A stretch of DNA of 64,000 nt from CAWCOU01 sp963797335. GTDB taxonomy: Bacteria > Pseudomonadota > Gammaproteobacteria > JAURND01. The stretch is from the NCBI GenBank assembly GCA_963797335.1, contig CAWCOU010000006.1:868001-932000 (forward strand), written 5' to 3'. The notes beneath the pieces were generated by a model. It did no database searches. It was not told the origin of the DNA and saw nothing but the letters and a program-made list of their open reading frames with translations. The position numbers and the translations under genes are program-made. Of the stretch, positions 10,250-18,905 are shown one piece after another. The number at the start of each line of letters is the position of its first letter. Position 1 is the stretch's first letter.

Positions 10250-10933
10250 ATGACAATTAAACCTGTGATGCAAGCGGCTGTAGCCGTTGCTGCTCTGAGT
10301 TTAACAACAGTCGGTTTTGCTGGTGGCTATACCAATTGCTACGGAGACCAATGCGGCAACAATAAATACTACACCGCAGCTCCAGTACCAGTTGCAACAG
10401 CTGCTTACTATCCCGTAACTGGGCAAGGCTTTGTAATTGGTGTGCAAGGCGGTTATGCCGATACCCACTGGAGTAACCTCGATGTATTTGATCCCGGGTT
10501 AAGTGGTACTGGTTTCGCCGCACGTCCGTATTTAGGGTACGATTTTAGCAAATACTTTGGCTTAGAAGCTGGTTACACCTTCCTACCCAAAGCTACCGAT
10601 GATTTTGGCAATAGCATCCATAATTACGCCGTTGACTTAGTCGGTAAATTATCTTTACCAGTCGTTAATGGTTTCAGCGTTCATGCTAAAGCCGGCGGCA
10701 GCTATCTCCATGCCAGTATTGACTCAGACATCGTTGGTACTGAAGATAGTTCCTCACACTTTGGTCCCGCTTACGGTGTAGGCGCTTCCTATGACCTTAC
10801 CCCCAATTTCGCGCTCGGCGTGGACTGGATGCGTTACAGCGGTAATGGCAAAATAGGCACCTCCAATTATATACCGCAACAGGACGCTGTGTTTTTAGGT
10901 CTGTCTTATAAATTCCAGACCAGTTTTTCGTAA
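10250..10933 (+). CDS. Outer-membrane beta-barrel protein (OmpA-like N-terminal barrel)
   Basis: This 227-residue protein has a typical signal peptide ending at ...TTVGFA-GG (about residue 22). Repeated alternating hydrophobic and aromatic strands follow (GFVIGVQGGYADTHW, FAARPYLGYDFSKYFGLEAG, AVFLGLSYKFQTSF). The last residues SYKFQ fit a terminal beta strand. It resembles the eight-stranded OmpA/OprF barrel but has no C-terminal peptidoglycan-binding domain. The segment before the barrel holds a CxxxxC pair (NCYGDQCG). I chose the ATG at 10250 because of its AGGAG site; a longer frame from 10190 lacks one and would bury the signal peptide. The exact function is unknown. Confidence 0.9.
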   Translation: MTIKPVMQAAVAVAALSLTTVGFAGGYTNCYGDQCGNNKYYTAAPVPVATAAYYPVTGQGFVIGVQGGYADTHWSNLDVFDPGLSGTGFAARPYLGYDFSKYFGLEAGYTFLPKATDDFGNSIHNYAVDLVGKLSLPVVNGFSVHAKAGGSYLHASIDSDIVGTEDSSSHFGPAYGVGASYDLTPNFALGVDWMRYSGNGKIGTSNYIPQQDAVFLGLSYKFQTSFS

Positions 10934-10948
10934 TACCTTGGGATCTAC

Positions 10949-10979
10949 CAGCCGTTATGCTCTCCAGTAATAACGGCTG
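10949..10979 (+). terminator. Stem-loop after the outer-membrane protein gene
   Basis: A perfect 10-bp stem (CAGCCGTTAT / ATAACGGCTG) with an 11-base loop begins 15 bp after the stop codon. No T-run follows, so it may be a 3' stabilising hairpin rather than a true intrinsic terminator. Confidence 0.45.
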
Positions 10980-11062
10980 TATCCCATAACAGCTCAGTTT
11001 GGTGAGGAATATCAATAACTGAGTGTCCGACCTCTCGATTGTCACTGGAGAAGAATACACGT

Positions 11063-11287
11063 ATGTCAAAAAAACGCGCCTGCGCTGACTTGCGCTACGA
11101 AGTTACAGCAGACGATCTTCCCCTCTCTTGCCCCATGCCTAAATTCCGTTTATGGGATGCTCACCCCCGTGTTTATTTACCGATTCAAGCCACAGGTCGT
11201 GTCGTTTGCCCTTATTGCAATGCAGAATATATACTAAAAAATATGACCGCAGTGAATGAGACCATTGATGAAGACAGAAGCGCATAA
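11063..11287 (+). CDS. Zinc-finger domain-containing protein (zf-CHCC type)
   Basis: This 74-residue protein has the pattern of the bacterial zf-CHCC family, related to the mitochondrial complex I subunit NDUFS6: LSCPMPKFRLWDAHPRVYLP, then GRVVCPYCNAEYIL. The C-x-H-x-CxxC residues would bind one zinc ion. The ATG at 11063 has a GGAG site 12 bases upstream; an upstream TTG at 11039 lacks one. It overlaps the start of waaF by about 20 bp. The molecular role of this family in bacteria is not well known to me. Confidence 0.88.
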   Translation: MSKKRACADLRYEVTADDLPLSCPMPKFRLWDAHPRVYLPIQATGRVVCPYCNAEYILKNMTAVNETIDEDRSA

Positions 11288-12317
11288 CATCCTGGTAGTT
11301 GGCCCTTCCTGGGTTGGCGACATGGTCATGGCGCAGTCATTGTTCAAGTTGTTAAAAATACAAGACCCTACTGTCCATATTGACGTGCTTGCTCCCGCCT
11401 GGAGCTTTTGTTTGCTGGAACGGATGCCAGAGGTTAGGCGTGCCTTACTCTCCCCGCTTAAACACAAAGAACTGAAACTAAGAGCGCATTATCGCTTGGC
11501 GCGGCAACTTCGCAGCTCTGCTTATAGTCAGGTGATTGTACTCCGTAATTCGTTTAAATCTGCACTTATTCCGTTTTGGAGTCACATTCCCAAGCGCACT
11601 GGCTGGTATGGGGAATGGCCGCGGTTTTTATTGCTAAACGATGCTCGCCACCTCAAGGGTGAGGAATTCCCGTTGATGGTGGAAAGGTTCGCCAAGCTGG
11701 CATTGCCCAAAGATGCGGAACTACCCAAACAACTGCCTTGGCCCAGTCTCGAAGTCTCCCCAGAAAATGTCCAAAAGGCCCTGAACAAGTTTGGTTTAAC
11801 TGTAACCCAACGACCTATATTGGCTTTAGGGCCAGGTGCTGAATTTGGCCCTAGCAAACGATGGCCAGCCCAGTATTATGCGGAAGTGGCGAATGCTAAA
11901 TTGCAACAGGGATGGGATGTTTGGATTTTGGGCTCCAAAAATGATCAATCCGTAGCTAACGAAATCATGGACCAAGTCAAAGCCCCCATCGTCAATCTCT
12001 CCGGAAAAACCGACTTGGCAGAAGTCATTGATCTGTTGTCTTCAGTCACTGCTGTAATCGGCAATGATTCGGGTATGGCCCATATCGCTGCCGCTCTGCG
12101 CAAACCCTTAATCGCCATTTACGGGTCAACCACCCCTGGTTTTACTCCACCCTTGTCTCACCAGGCCATCGTGCTTTCGCTCAATTTGCCATGCTCCCCT
12201 TGTTATAAACGTGTATGCCCATTGGGCCATTGGCGTTGTATGTTAGATTTATCGCCCCAAGTCATTTTGAACAGCTTAGACGAACTCATGGCTAAAGATA
12301 ATTCCCATGTTCATTGA
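11268..12317 (+). CDS. waaF: ADP-heptose:LPS heptosyltransferase II
   Basis: WaaF adds the second heptose to the inner core of lipopolysaccharide. From the ATG at 11268 the 349-residue protein starts NILVVGPSWVGDMVMAQSLF, the family N-terminus. It also carries the C-terminal ADP-heptose-binding signature (GNDSGMAHIAAALRKPLIAI, YGSTTPGFTPPLS) and the cysteine cluster CSPCYKRVCPLGHWRCM. A longer start at 11256 is possible. It overlaps tatD by 11 bp. The gene implies that the organism makes a heptose-containing LPS core. Confidence 0.95.
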   Translation: MKTEAHNILVVGPSWVGDMVMAQSLFKLLKIQDPTVHIDVLAPAWSFCLLERMPEVRRALLSPLKHKELKLRAHYRLARQLRSSAYSQVIVLRNSFKSALIPFWSHIPKRTGWYGEWPRFLLLNDARHLKGEEFPLMVERFAKLALPKDAELPKQLPWPSLEVSPENVQKALNKFGLTVTQRPILALGPGAEFGPSKRWPAQYYAEVANAKLQQGWDVWILGSKNDQSVANEIMDQVKAPIVNLSGKTDLAEVIDLLSSVTAVIGNDSGMAHIAAALRKPLIAIYGSTTPGFTPPLSHQAIVLSLNLPCSPCYKRVCPLGHWRCMLDLSPQVILNSLDELMAKDNSHVH

Positions 12318-13083
12318 TTCGCATTGCCACCTCAACCGTTTGGATTTATCCGCTCACCAAGGACAATTAGCGCTTGCTCTGCAAGCCGCTCGCGATCGGC
12401 AAGTGACTCGTTTTCTCAGTGTTGCTGTCGAATTAACCGACATGCCTGATTTATTAGCCATTGCCGCCCAACACGACGATGTCGATGTGAGTATCGGTTT
12501 GCATCCCACCGAAAACCCGGGTCAAAATCCCGGAGTGGAGACATTAGTGGCGATGGCCGAACATCCTCGCATCGTTGCCATTGGTGAAACTGGCTTAGAT
12601 TATTATCGATGTGAAGGGGATATGGAATGGCAGCGACAACGTTTTCGGGATCATATTCAAGCAGCTAAAACCGTGAACAAACCGCTGATTATCCATACTC
12701 GACAAGCGCCCGAAGATACGTTGCGTATCCTCGCCGAGGAGCAGGCGGGCGAAGTCGGCGGTGTTTTTCATTGCTTTACGGAAAGTTGGGAAGTGGCAGA
12801 GCAAGGCTTAGCTCTGGGCTTTTATGTGTCGTTCTCCGGAATTGTCACCTTTAAAAATGCGCTGGCTTTGCAGGAGGTGGCTAGGCGGGTACCGCTTGAG
12901 CGCATGTTGATTGAAACCGATTCCCCGTATTTAGCACCAGTTCCGTATCGCGGCAAGCCCAATGAACCGGCTTATGTGCCTTATGTAGCGCAGGCGATTG
13001 CCGAGTTGCGTGGCGTCGATGTTAAGCTCATTGCCGAACAAACCTCGCAGAATTTCCATCGATTATTTCACAAAGCTCAGTGA
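12307..13083 (+). CDS. TatD-family metal-dependent deoxyribonuclease (YcfH type)
   Basis: The 258-residue protein has the TatD amidohydrolase-like TIM barrel with the metal ligands in MFIDSHCHLNRLDL, the invariant IGETGLDYYRCEGDMEWQRQ, then PLIIHTRQAPEDTLRIL, GVFHCFTESWEVAEQGL and LIETDSPYLAPVPYRGKPNE. Family members are 3'-5' DNA exonucleases; the sequence is closest to the YcfH branch, though the paralogue cannot be fixed here. It overlaps waaF and faces glpK convergently. Confidence 0.93.
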   Translation: MFIDSHCHLNRLDLSAHQGQLALALQAARDRQVTRFLSVAVELTDMPDLLAIAAQHDDVDVSIGLHPTENPGQNPGVETLVAMAEHPRIVAIGETGLDYYRCEGDMEWQRQRFRDHIQAAKTVNKPLIIHTRQAPEDTLRILAEEQAGEVGGVFHCFTESWEVAEQGLALGFYVSFSGIVTFKNALALQEVARRVPLERMLIETDSPYLAPVPYRGKPNEPAYVPYVAQAIAELRGVDVKLIAEQTSQNFHRLFHKAQ

Positions 13084-13275
13084 CTATATACACAAGCCAA
13101 CCACAAACGCTTGTTCTAGAAAGAGTTGTCAAAAGAAAGAAAGGACTTTGTCATATATGTTACCTAAGTTATTGATTTTATACCATGTTTCATCTTTGCC
13201 TAATAACTGAACAAACTGATGGACCTACCCCATTTAGCTCTGGACGGGGCACTTCAAGAACATCCTTTCCACAGA

Positions 13276-13300
13276 GTTATCCACAGATTCTGTGGATAAC
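13276..13300. promoter_or_regulatory. Convergent pair of perfect DnaA-box sequences forming a palindrome
   Basis: TTATCCACA at 13277-13285 and its reverse complement TGTGGATAA at 13291-13299 are both perfect consensus DnaA boxes. Together they make a 12-bp inverted repeat around one central base. A weaker match (CTTTCCACA, two mismatches) lies just upstream at 13265-13273. The site is in the convergent tatD-glpK gap. It could bind DnaA, or the hairpin could serve as a bidirectional terminator, although no T-run follows. Confidence 0.55.
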
Positions 13301-13341
13301 TGAGTCGCTGCTATTCAAAAGGATGTACTCCCAGAGGGTTC

Positions 13342-14856
13342 TCAATGCGAGGCTGAATTCAGCAGCATTTGTACTGCTGTTTGCCATCGATGGTAATAAT
13401 CGTTGGCTACCGATGCGGTGATGTGCGGCTGAAACCACTGACAATGTTCTGTCGTCGGCTCGGAATACAAATTCCAGCATCCCACTGTGGCACCCGCCAA
13501 GCTTGCTACCCCAAAGGCAGTTGTCTCCGGGCAGGGTGGGCGTCTAACCGGTAGTTGCAATAGATCAGCCAAAAACTGCATTAACCAATTATTGACCACC
13601 ATACCGCCATCGACCCGCACTTCTGTTAAAGACGAGGCCTGAACCACTGTCTCACCTGTCGCTGGGATCGTGGACAACATAGCCGTCAACAAATCACGGG
13701 TTTGATAGGCCACCGCCTCCAAACCAGCACGAACAATATGCGCTATTTGGCTATCACGGCTTAAACCCGAGATAACAGCGCGAACTTCCGGCTGCCAATA
13801 AGGCGCACCCAAACCGGTGAATGCTGGCACTAAATAAACGCCACCATTATCAGTCACGCTATTAGCCAGACCTTCGCTTTCCGCGGAGGTTTTCATAAAA
13901 TGTAATTGGTCACGCAACCATTGCATAATGCTGCCAGCTGCAAAAATACTGCCTTCCAATGCATAACTGGTTTGACCGTTCAAGCGATAAGCCACCGTTG
14001 TCAACAACCGGGCCGATGACATTCGGGCTGTTTGGCCCGTATTTAGCATGAGAAAAGCGCCGGTTCCGTAAGTGCACTTCAACATACCGGCTTGAAAACA
14101 CGATTGCCCTATTAAAGCCGCTTGTTGATCCCCCGCCATCGCGGTAATCGGGATTTCCTGACCAAACCAACTTGCATGCGTCGTGCCAAAATAAGCGTTG
14201 TTATCCTCCACTTTTGGTAATAAACTTTCAGGAATACAAAATAATTGCAGTAAATCCTTATCCCAGCGCTGGGTATGGATATTAAACAGCAGCGTCCGTG
14301 AGGCATTCGTCGCATCGGTGCTATGCTGTTGGCCCTGTGTGAAACGCCACAATAAAAAACTATCGATGGTTCCAAAGGCTAATTCACCTCGTTCTGCCTG
14401 CTGCCTAGCCTCTCCGACGTGATCGAGCAGCCAGTGTATTTTAGTCGCGGAAAAATAAGGGTCCAGCAAGAGTCCCGTTTTTGCTTGTATAGAAGACTCA
14501 CAACCCTCTGCCTGCAAGCGTTGGCAAACGTCAGCGGTGCGCCTGTCTTGCCAAACAATGGCGCGATGAATGGGAATGCCTGTTTTCCGATTCCAAATGA
14601 CGGTTGTTTCTCGTTGATTAGTAATACCGATTGCTTTAATGTCAGCAAATGAGAGTTGTGCCTGGCTAACCGCTGTACGACAACAATCTAACGTGGTTTG
14701 CCAAATGTCTTCTGCATCCTGCTCAACCCAGCCGGGTGTGGGGAAATAAGTCGTCAACGGCAATTGGTGCTGACCGACCACCGCACGATCACGATTAAAC
14801 ACCATGGCGCGGGTGCTAGTGGTGCCTTGATCTATTGCTAAGATAAAATGGGTCAT
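13342..14856 (-). CDS. glpK: Glycerol kinase
   Basis: GlpK phosphorylates glycerol to glycerol-3-phosphate in the cytoplasm. The 504-residue FGGY-family protein starts FILAIDQGTTSTRAMVFNRD (phosphate-binding loop). It also has AIGITNQRETTVIWNRKTG, the FGGY signature region (GTGAFLMLNTG; GSIFAAGSIMQWLRDQL) and GVYLVPAFTGLGAPYWQPEV. Length is standard for the family. No glpF or glpD is adjacent. It is divergent from the thioesterase gene, with a 33-bp gap. Confidence 0.97.
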   Translation of the reverse strand: MTHFILAIDQGTTSTRAMVFNRDRAVVGQHQLPLTTYFPTPGWVEQDAEDIWQTTLDCCRTAVSQAQLSFADIKAIGITNQRETTVIWNRKTGIPIHRAIVWQDRRTADVCQRLQAEGCESSIQAKTGLLLDPYFSATKIHWLLDHVGEARQQAERGELAFGTIDSFLLWRFTQGQQHSTDATNASRTLLFNIHTQRWDKDLLQLFCIPESLLPKVEDNNAYFGTTHASWFGQEIPITAMAGDQQAALIGQSCFQAGMLKCTYGTGAFLMLNTGQTARMSSARLLTTVAYRLNGQTSYALEGSIFAAGSIMQWLRDQLHFMKTSAESEGLANSVTDNGGVYLVPAFTGLGAPYWQPEVRAVISGLSRDSQIAHIVRAGLEAVAYQTRDLLTAMLSTIPATGETVVQASSLTEVRVDGGMVVNNWLMQFLADLLQLPVRRPPCPETTAFGVASLAGATVGCWNLYSEPTTEHCQWFQPHITASVANDYYHRWQTAVQMLLNSASH

Positions 14857-14889
14857 TTTTTACCTAACTATTTTTCAAAAGGAAGTTGT

Positions 14890-15318
14890 ATGACTATCTG
14901 GTTTAAACCCATGACGGTGGATGACCTGAATGTTCGAGGTCAACATACCATGAGTGAATTTTTAGGGATAGCGTTTGTTGAAGTCGCCGATAACTATCTG
15001 GTGGCCCGAATGCCAGTGGATGAACGTACGCGTCAACCCATAGGCATCATGCACGGCGGAGCTTCTTGCGTATTAGCGGAAACTGTCGGCAGCACCGCGG
15101 CTAATTGCTGCGTAGACCTCGACAAGGCTTATTGTGTTGGCCTGGATATTAATACCAATCATATTCGTTCCATCCGTTCCGGCTGGGTAGTTGCCACTGC
15201 TAAACCATTTCATCTCGGTAAAACCACACAAGTCTGGGGTATTGACATAGTCAACGAACAGCAGCAACTCATTTCTGTTAACCGCCTAACGATGGCGGTT
15301 CTCACGCGAAAACCATGA
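14890..15318 (+). CDS. Hotdog-fold thioesterase (YdiI/MenI-PaaI type)
   Basis: This 142-residue acyl-CoA thioesterase resembles YdiI/MenI. Its hotdog-fold segments are MPVDERTRQPIGIMHGGASC, then VLAETVGSTAANCC (the catalytic Glu lies in LAETVGS), and NTNHIRSIRSGWVVATAKPF. I chose the ATG at 14890, which follows a GGAAG site; the frame is open from 14848 but lacks one. Family members hydrolyse 1,4-dihydroxy-2-naphthoyl-CoA or aryl/acyl-CoAs; the substrate here cannot be told from sequence, and no men genes are nearby. Confidence 0.88.
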   Translation: MTIWFKPMTVDDLNVRGQHTMSEFLGIAFVEVADNYLVARMPVDERTRQPIGIMHGGASCVLAETVGSTAANCCVDLDKAYCVGLDINTNHIRSIRSGWVVATAKPFHLGKTTQVWGIDIVNEQQQLISVNRLTMAVLTRKP

Positions 15319-15335
15319 GCCATGGATATCGCTAA

Positions 15336-16856
15336 ATGACATGGCAATGGTTTATCGGTAAACCGAAATCTTTATCCAATGCATTATTATTCGCGTTAGC
15401 CATTACGCTATCGGTTTGCGCCGTGTTATTTTATTATATTATACGGCCAGTGCCGACTGATCAAATATACCGCTCCAATGCTTATCAGCTCTCCGCCGCC
15501 GTCAATGCGGAAGTTTGCCACAGCCAATACGAGATGGACCCGAAAGTCGTTTCTTATTTTCGCAAACGAACCATCAATACGGAAGTTCCCTTATTTAATC
15601 TAACCACTTTTCAAGGCTTATCCCTCGCCAATTTCTGCCATAAAGAAATCAAAAACTCCCAAACTGTCGGTCATATCGTAAAAAACTTAGAGGTAGGGGA
15701 AGGCATCACACTGTTCTGGTTGAACCGAGCGATTATTCACCTGAGCGGCAACATTACCTATTGGCAATTACAAATTATCTATCGATTCCTTCAAATAGCG
15801 TGTTTCGGCGTTTTTTGTTGGTATTTATTAAGCATAGGGTGTCGCTGGCCTCATGCCTGGGTCATGACTTTTTTTGCGGTTATCACCAATATTAACCATA
15901 TGGTGATTCCCCTCAACGGCAGCGCTTTTTCTCTGCCTTGTTTACTACTCTTAGTGGCTTTATTTGGTTTTTCATTGCGGTTCCAATTATATCGGCATTG
16001 GCTTAAGCACTGTTTATTATTTGTATTGATCGCTGCGATTGCTGCCTGGTGGTTTCATACGCGCTCCTCCACCCTACCTTCTATTCTGGCTATATTGGCG
16101 ATTTACTTATTGTATTTATTACGAGCACGCAAGAATCTAATCGCCATCGTGACGGTATTAGCTATATTTACATTAATCACCCCGGCTATTCACTACGCGA
16201 TGACGTTTGGAAAAAATTCGGACGTATTGGTGAAAACTCATCCGTTTATGCATCCTATTGTATTGTCTCTGGCCGCGCCCATGAACGATTTGGCCAAAAA
16301 AGAAGGCATTAAATGGGATGATTACACCGGTTTAAAATTAGCGAAACGTATCAATCCGAAAGTAGATACGCTTTATTCGCCGGAATATAACCAGGCATTA
16401 ACTCAATATTATCAACGATTATGGCAGACGCATCGCCAAGAAATGTTCAAGATCTATGAGCACAAGTTTTCGTTTATCACTCAAAATACCATTAACAGTA
16501 TTATCAATAAAATAAAGCCCCAATTTGGGAAGATTGCACCGAAAGTGTGGTTTATGCCTTGGCAATTATTGATGGGTTTCACCTTGTATGGCGTGATGGC
16601 TGTTCTCATTTTTTATTTTCTTTTTCAGAAGGTCAATGGCAATCGCGATCGGGTTTTTTTATTGCTAGCGATTACCTGCTTGGCCCTGCTCAATTTACTC
16701 GAAAGCAGTATTATCATGTCGTCTTTTTACTTGTCATTCCAAACGGTATTGGTATTTTTTATGCTGGCTAGCACTTATTTGTTTTGGGGAGAGCTGGTTT
16801 TTCTATTGTATTGGCTAGCGCACACTTTTGTTACCCAGAGGAAACGCCATGAGTGA
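15336..16856 (+). CDS. Polytopic membrane protein of unknown function, paired with a GT2 glycosyltransferase
   Basis: The 506-residue protein has about ten hydrophobic helices. The first is at about 17-37, followed by a long extracytoplasmic loop at about 40-130, and the rest are spread to the C-terminus. The layout (one TM, a polar loop, then many TMs) recalls GT-C-type glycosyltransferases or Gtr/wzy-like envelope proteins, but I recognise no family motif. It ends 8 bp inside the start of the GT2 gene, so both are probably made together. A role in transferring the sugar that the GT2 enzyme loads onto a lipid carrier is an inference. Confidence 0.75.
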   Translation: MTWQWFIGKPKSLSNALLFALAITLSVCAVLFYYIIRPVPTDQIYRSNAYQLSAAVNAEVCHSQYEMDPKVVSYFRKRTINTEVPLFNLTTFQGLSLANFCHKEIKNSQTVGHIVKNLEVGEGITLFWLNRAIIHLSGNITYWQLQIIYRFLQIACFGVFCWYLLSIGCRWPHAWVMTFFAVITNINHMVIPLNGSAFSLPCLLLLVALFGFSLRFQLYRHWLKHCLLFVLIAAIAAWWFHTRSSTLPSILAILAIYLLYLLRARKNLIAIVTVLAIFTLITPAIHYAMTFGKNSDVLVKTHPFMHPIVLSLAAPMNDLAKKEGIKWDDYTGLKLAKRINPKVDTLYSPEYNQALTQYYQRLWQTHRQEMFKIYEHKFSFITQNTINSIINKIKPQFGKIAPKVWFMPWQLLMGFTLYGVMAVLIFYFLFQKVNGNRDRVFLLLAITCLALLNLLESSIIMSSFYLSFQTVLVFFMLASTYLFWGELVFLLYWLAHTFVTQRKRHE

Positions 16857-17796
16857 TTTAAAAACCATCACGCTTATTATTCCCGTTTATAACGAAAGCG
16901 CCTCACTGCCCGAATTTCTTCGCGAATTGTCTTTAAAAACGGTAACGTTACCCTATCATTTTAATTACTTGGTGATTGATGATGGCAGCACGGATGGTGT
17001 CGACGTTTTTTTACAAACCGCTGTTCAACAATATCCACAATTAACCGTGCTTTCCTTTTCTCGTAATTTTGGTAAAGAAGCAGCCATTACGGCGGGGCTG
17101 GATCATTGCCAGGGTGATGCGTGTATTATTATGGATGCGGATTTTCAGCATCCCTTCGCGATGCTCGATGTCTTTCTACAAGAATGGCAAAATGGCTACG
17201 AAGTGGTTTATGGGATACAAACCGACCGTCAACACGAATCTTGGTTGCGAAGAGCGGCTGGTAAATTATTTTATAAAGTCCTAGGGAAGTTTTCTGAGGT
17301 GAACTTACCGGCCAATGCCGGTGATTTTCGCTTGATGGATCGCAAAGTCGTTGATGCAATGAAAGGCTTGCGAGAAAAAAATCGTTACATGAAAGGGCTT
17401 TACGCGTGGGTAGGTTTTAAGGCGCTGGGCGTCCCTTTTATCGCCGAGAAACGTTTCTCGGGCGAAAGTTCCTGGAATTACCGCAAGTTACTGAAACTGG
17501 CGTTAACCGGTATTTTTTCATTCACTAGTTTTCCCTTACGGGTGTGGGCACTCATTGGGTTTTTTATCGCCGGCGTTTTTTTTATTTTAACGCTCTATAT
17601 TTTGATCAAAACGCTGATATTCGGCGATGATATGCCCGGCTACGCCAGCATCATGACCGCGATTGGTTTATTAAGCGGCATTCAACTGATTTCCATTGGT
17701 ATCGTGGGTGAATATATTGCCATGATATTTAATGAAACTAAAAATAGACCTACCTATATTATCCGTGATATCTTGAAATTTCCCGATAAAAAATAA
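16849..17796 (+). CDS. Family 2 glycosyltransferase, polyprenyl-phosphate sugar synthase type (GtrB/DPM1-like)
   Basis: The 315-residue enzyme has a GT-A domain with TLIIPVYNESASLPEFLREL, the DDGSTDG loop, the metal-binding MDADFQHP and the QRHESWLRRAAGKLFYK-like segment, plus GDFRLMDRKVV. The C-terminal RFSGESSWNYRKLLKLAL is followed by two TM helices (about 237-262 and 275-297). This is the layout of enzymes that move glucose or a related sugar onto undecaprenyl phosphate. The ATG at 16849 follows an AGAGGAAA site. It is coupled to the upstream membrane protein, and the pair may decorate LPS or another envelope polymer. Confidence 0.92.
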   Translation: MSDLKTITLIIPVYNESASLPEFLRELSLKTVTLPYHFNYLVIDDGSTDGVDVFLQTAVQQYPQLTVLSFSRNFGKEAAITAGLDHCQGDACIIMDADFQHPFAMLDVFLQEWQNGYEVVYGIQTDRQHESWLRRAAGKLFYKVLGKFSEVNLPANAGDFRLMDRKVVDAMKGLREKNRYMKGLYAWVGFKALGVPFIAEKRFSGESSWNYRKLLKLALTGIFSFTSFPLRVWALIGFFIAGVFFILTLYILIKTLIFGDDMPGYASIMTAIGLLSGIQLISIGIVGEYIAMIFNETKNRPTYIIRDILKFPDKK

Positions 17797-18023
17797 TACA
17801 TTGGTCACGGGCCTGGCATATAACCCTGCTATTATGTTTCCAGCACCCTTCCAAGAGCAAGTTTTGTACCATGACCCTTTACAACAACAAATGTTTGAGG
17901 AGGTAAATTTTGAGGTATGAGGGGCAAATCACCCGTGCCCCCGGGGATGCAGATATCTCTTAATAACTTGAAAACCATGCCTGCCTGGTGGCTTCAATCT
18001 TTTTTGTCTGCTACATCGCAAGT
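17797..18023. other. Non-coding stretch before an orphan gene
   Basis: A 28-codon frame (17834-17920) beginning MFPAPFQEQ is open but has no family match. It may be a remnant, because the next gene's possible upstream start also begins MFPLQE. Nothing else stands out. Confidence 0.3.
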
Positions 18024-18039
18024 ATTAATGCTAAATTAA
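18024..18039 (+). promoter_or_regulatory. Degenerate PmrA-box-like site
   Basis: ATTAATGCTAAATTAAT has two TTAAT halves at 11-bp spacing and one T of the central TT. It lies about 49 bp upstream of the orphan gene's ATG. The region is AT-rich, so the match is weak evidence on its own. Confidence 0.3.
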
Positions 18040-18087
18040 TATAAATGTTATTTAATTTGTCTTATGTTTCCATTGCAAGAGCGAACT

Positions 18088-18882
18088 ATGGCAAAGTTAA
18101 ATGATAAACAAACCCCTGGGCGAGATGTTTTAATACGGGCGTTGAATAAACTAATTAAAGCCTTAAAGTATAATGATTTTACGGCGAGCGACATTAAGGA
18201 ACACTTAAGCGATTTTCCAAGAGCTTGCCACGATATTGAGCAATTATTTAAACCTTTGGAAGATGAGGATGGTTATATCTCTGCATCCGCTCGCCAGGCT
18301 TTTCAGCTCAGGTTAACTGAAATGAGGGATTCTGGTAAAAAAAATTTAACACCTATTCTATTCAGTACAGGGTTGACTGAGCAAGAAATTGAAAAGGAGC
18401 GAGAGGGGGTAAATATACAGTTTCTGGGTGTTATCGATGTCAAGCCGGCAGTGGATTCAAAAGCCAAATCTACTTCTTCAGCTCTTCAGCAGTTACCGCC
18501 AACTGGCTACCTCAAAATTAAAGAAAATTTCCCCCCAGCAACAAATCTGAGAAAACGTAAAACACAGGAGGATGAAACCACCCATCTAAAACAGGAGAAA
18601 AAAAATAAGAAAGACCCAGCCGTTTTTAATTGGAGCGAGAAAGATATAATCCTTAGCAATTTCCGTGGTGCGGTTGCCAAGCTTTATCCGCTCACAAACC
18701 CCACTAACCAAAAATACCACTCTGACTTTATGGAACAAGCTAAATCTTGGCAAACCCGCAACCTGAGCCCAGAAGAATTGCAAATAATTAAAAGGGTTGC
18801 TGTAAAAGTTGAGATTGAATCAAGTTCCGCTACTCAATCAACATCGCAATTACCCACGAGTGGAAACCAAATGACAAAATAA
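18088..18882 (+). CDS. Orphan protein with basic NLS-like cluster, candidate effector
   Basis: I do not recognise this 264-residue protein. It is hydrophilic, with no signal peptide or membrane segment. The N-terminal half is helical (LIRALNKLIKALKYNDFTAS). The middle contains two basic clusters, RKRKTQ and KQEKKNKKD, separated by about ten residues, which resembles a bipartite nuclear-localisation signal. The C-terminus is rich in Ser, Thr and Gln. The ATG at 18088 is preferred because AAGAG precedes it; an ATG at 18064 would add eight residues. Its isolation between housekeeping genes, unusual composition and PmrA-like upstream site suggest a secreted effector, but this is inference. Confidence 0.7.
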   Translation: MAKLNDKQTPGRDVLIRALNKLIKALKYNDFTASDIKEHLSDFPRACHDIEQLFKPLEDEDGYISASARQAFQLRLTEMRDSGKKNLTPILFSTGLTEQEIEKEREGVNIQFLGVIDVKPAVDSKAKSTSSALQQLPPTGYLKIKENFPPATNLRKRKTQEDETTHLKQEKKNKKDPAVFNWSEKDIILSNFRGAVAKLYPLTNPTNQKYHSDFMEQAKSWQTRNLSPEELQIIKRVAVKVEIESSSATQSTSQLPTSGNQMTK

Positions 18883-18905
18883 GCAAGGCTAGCAATAAGT
18901 AGCCG

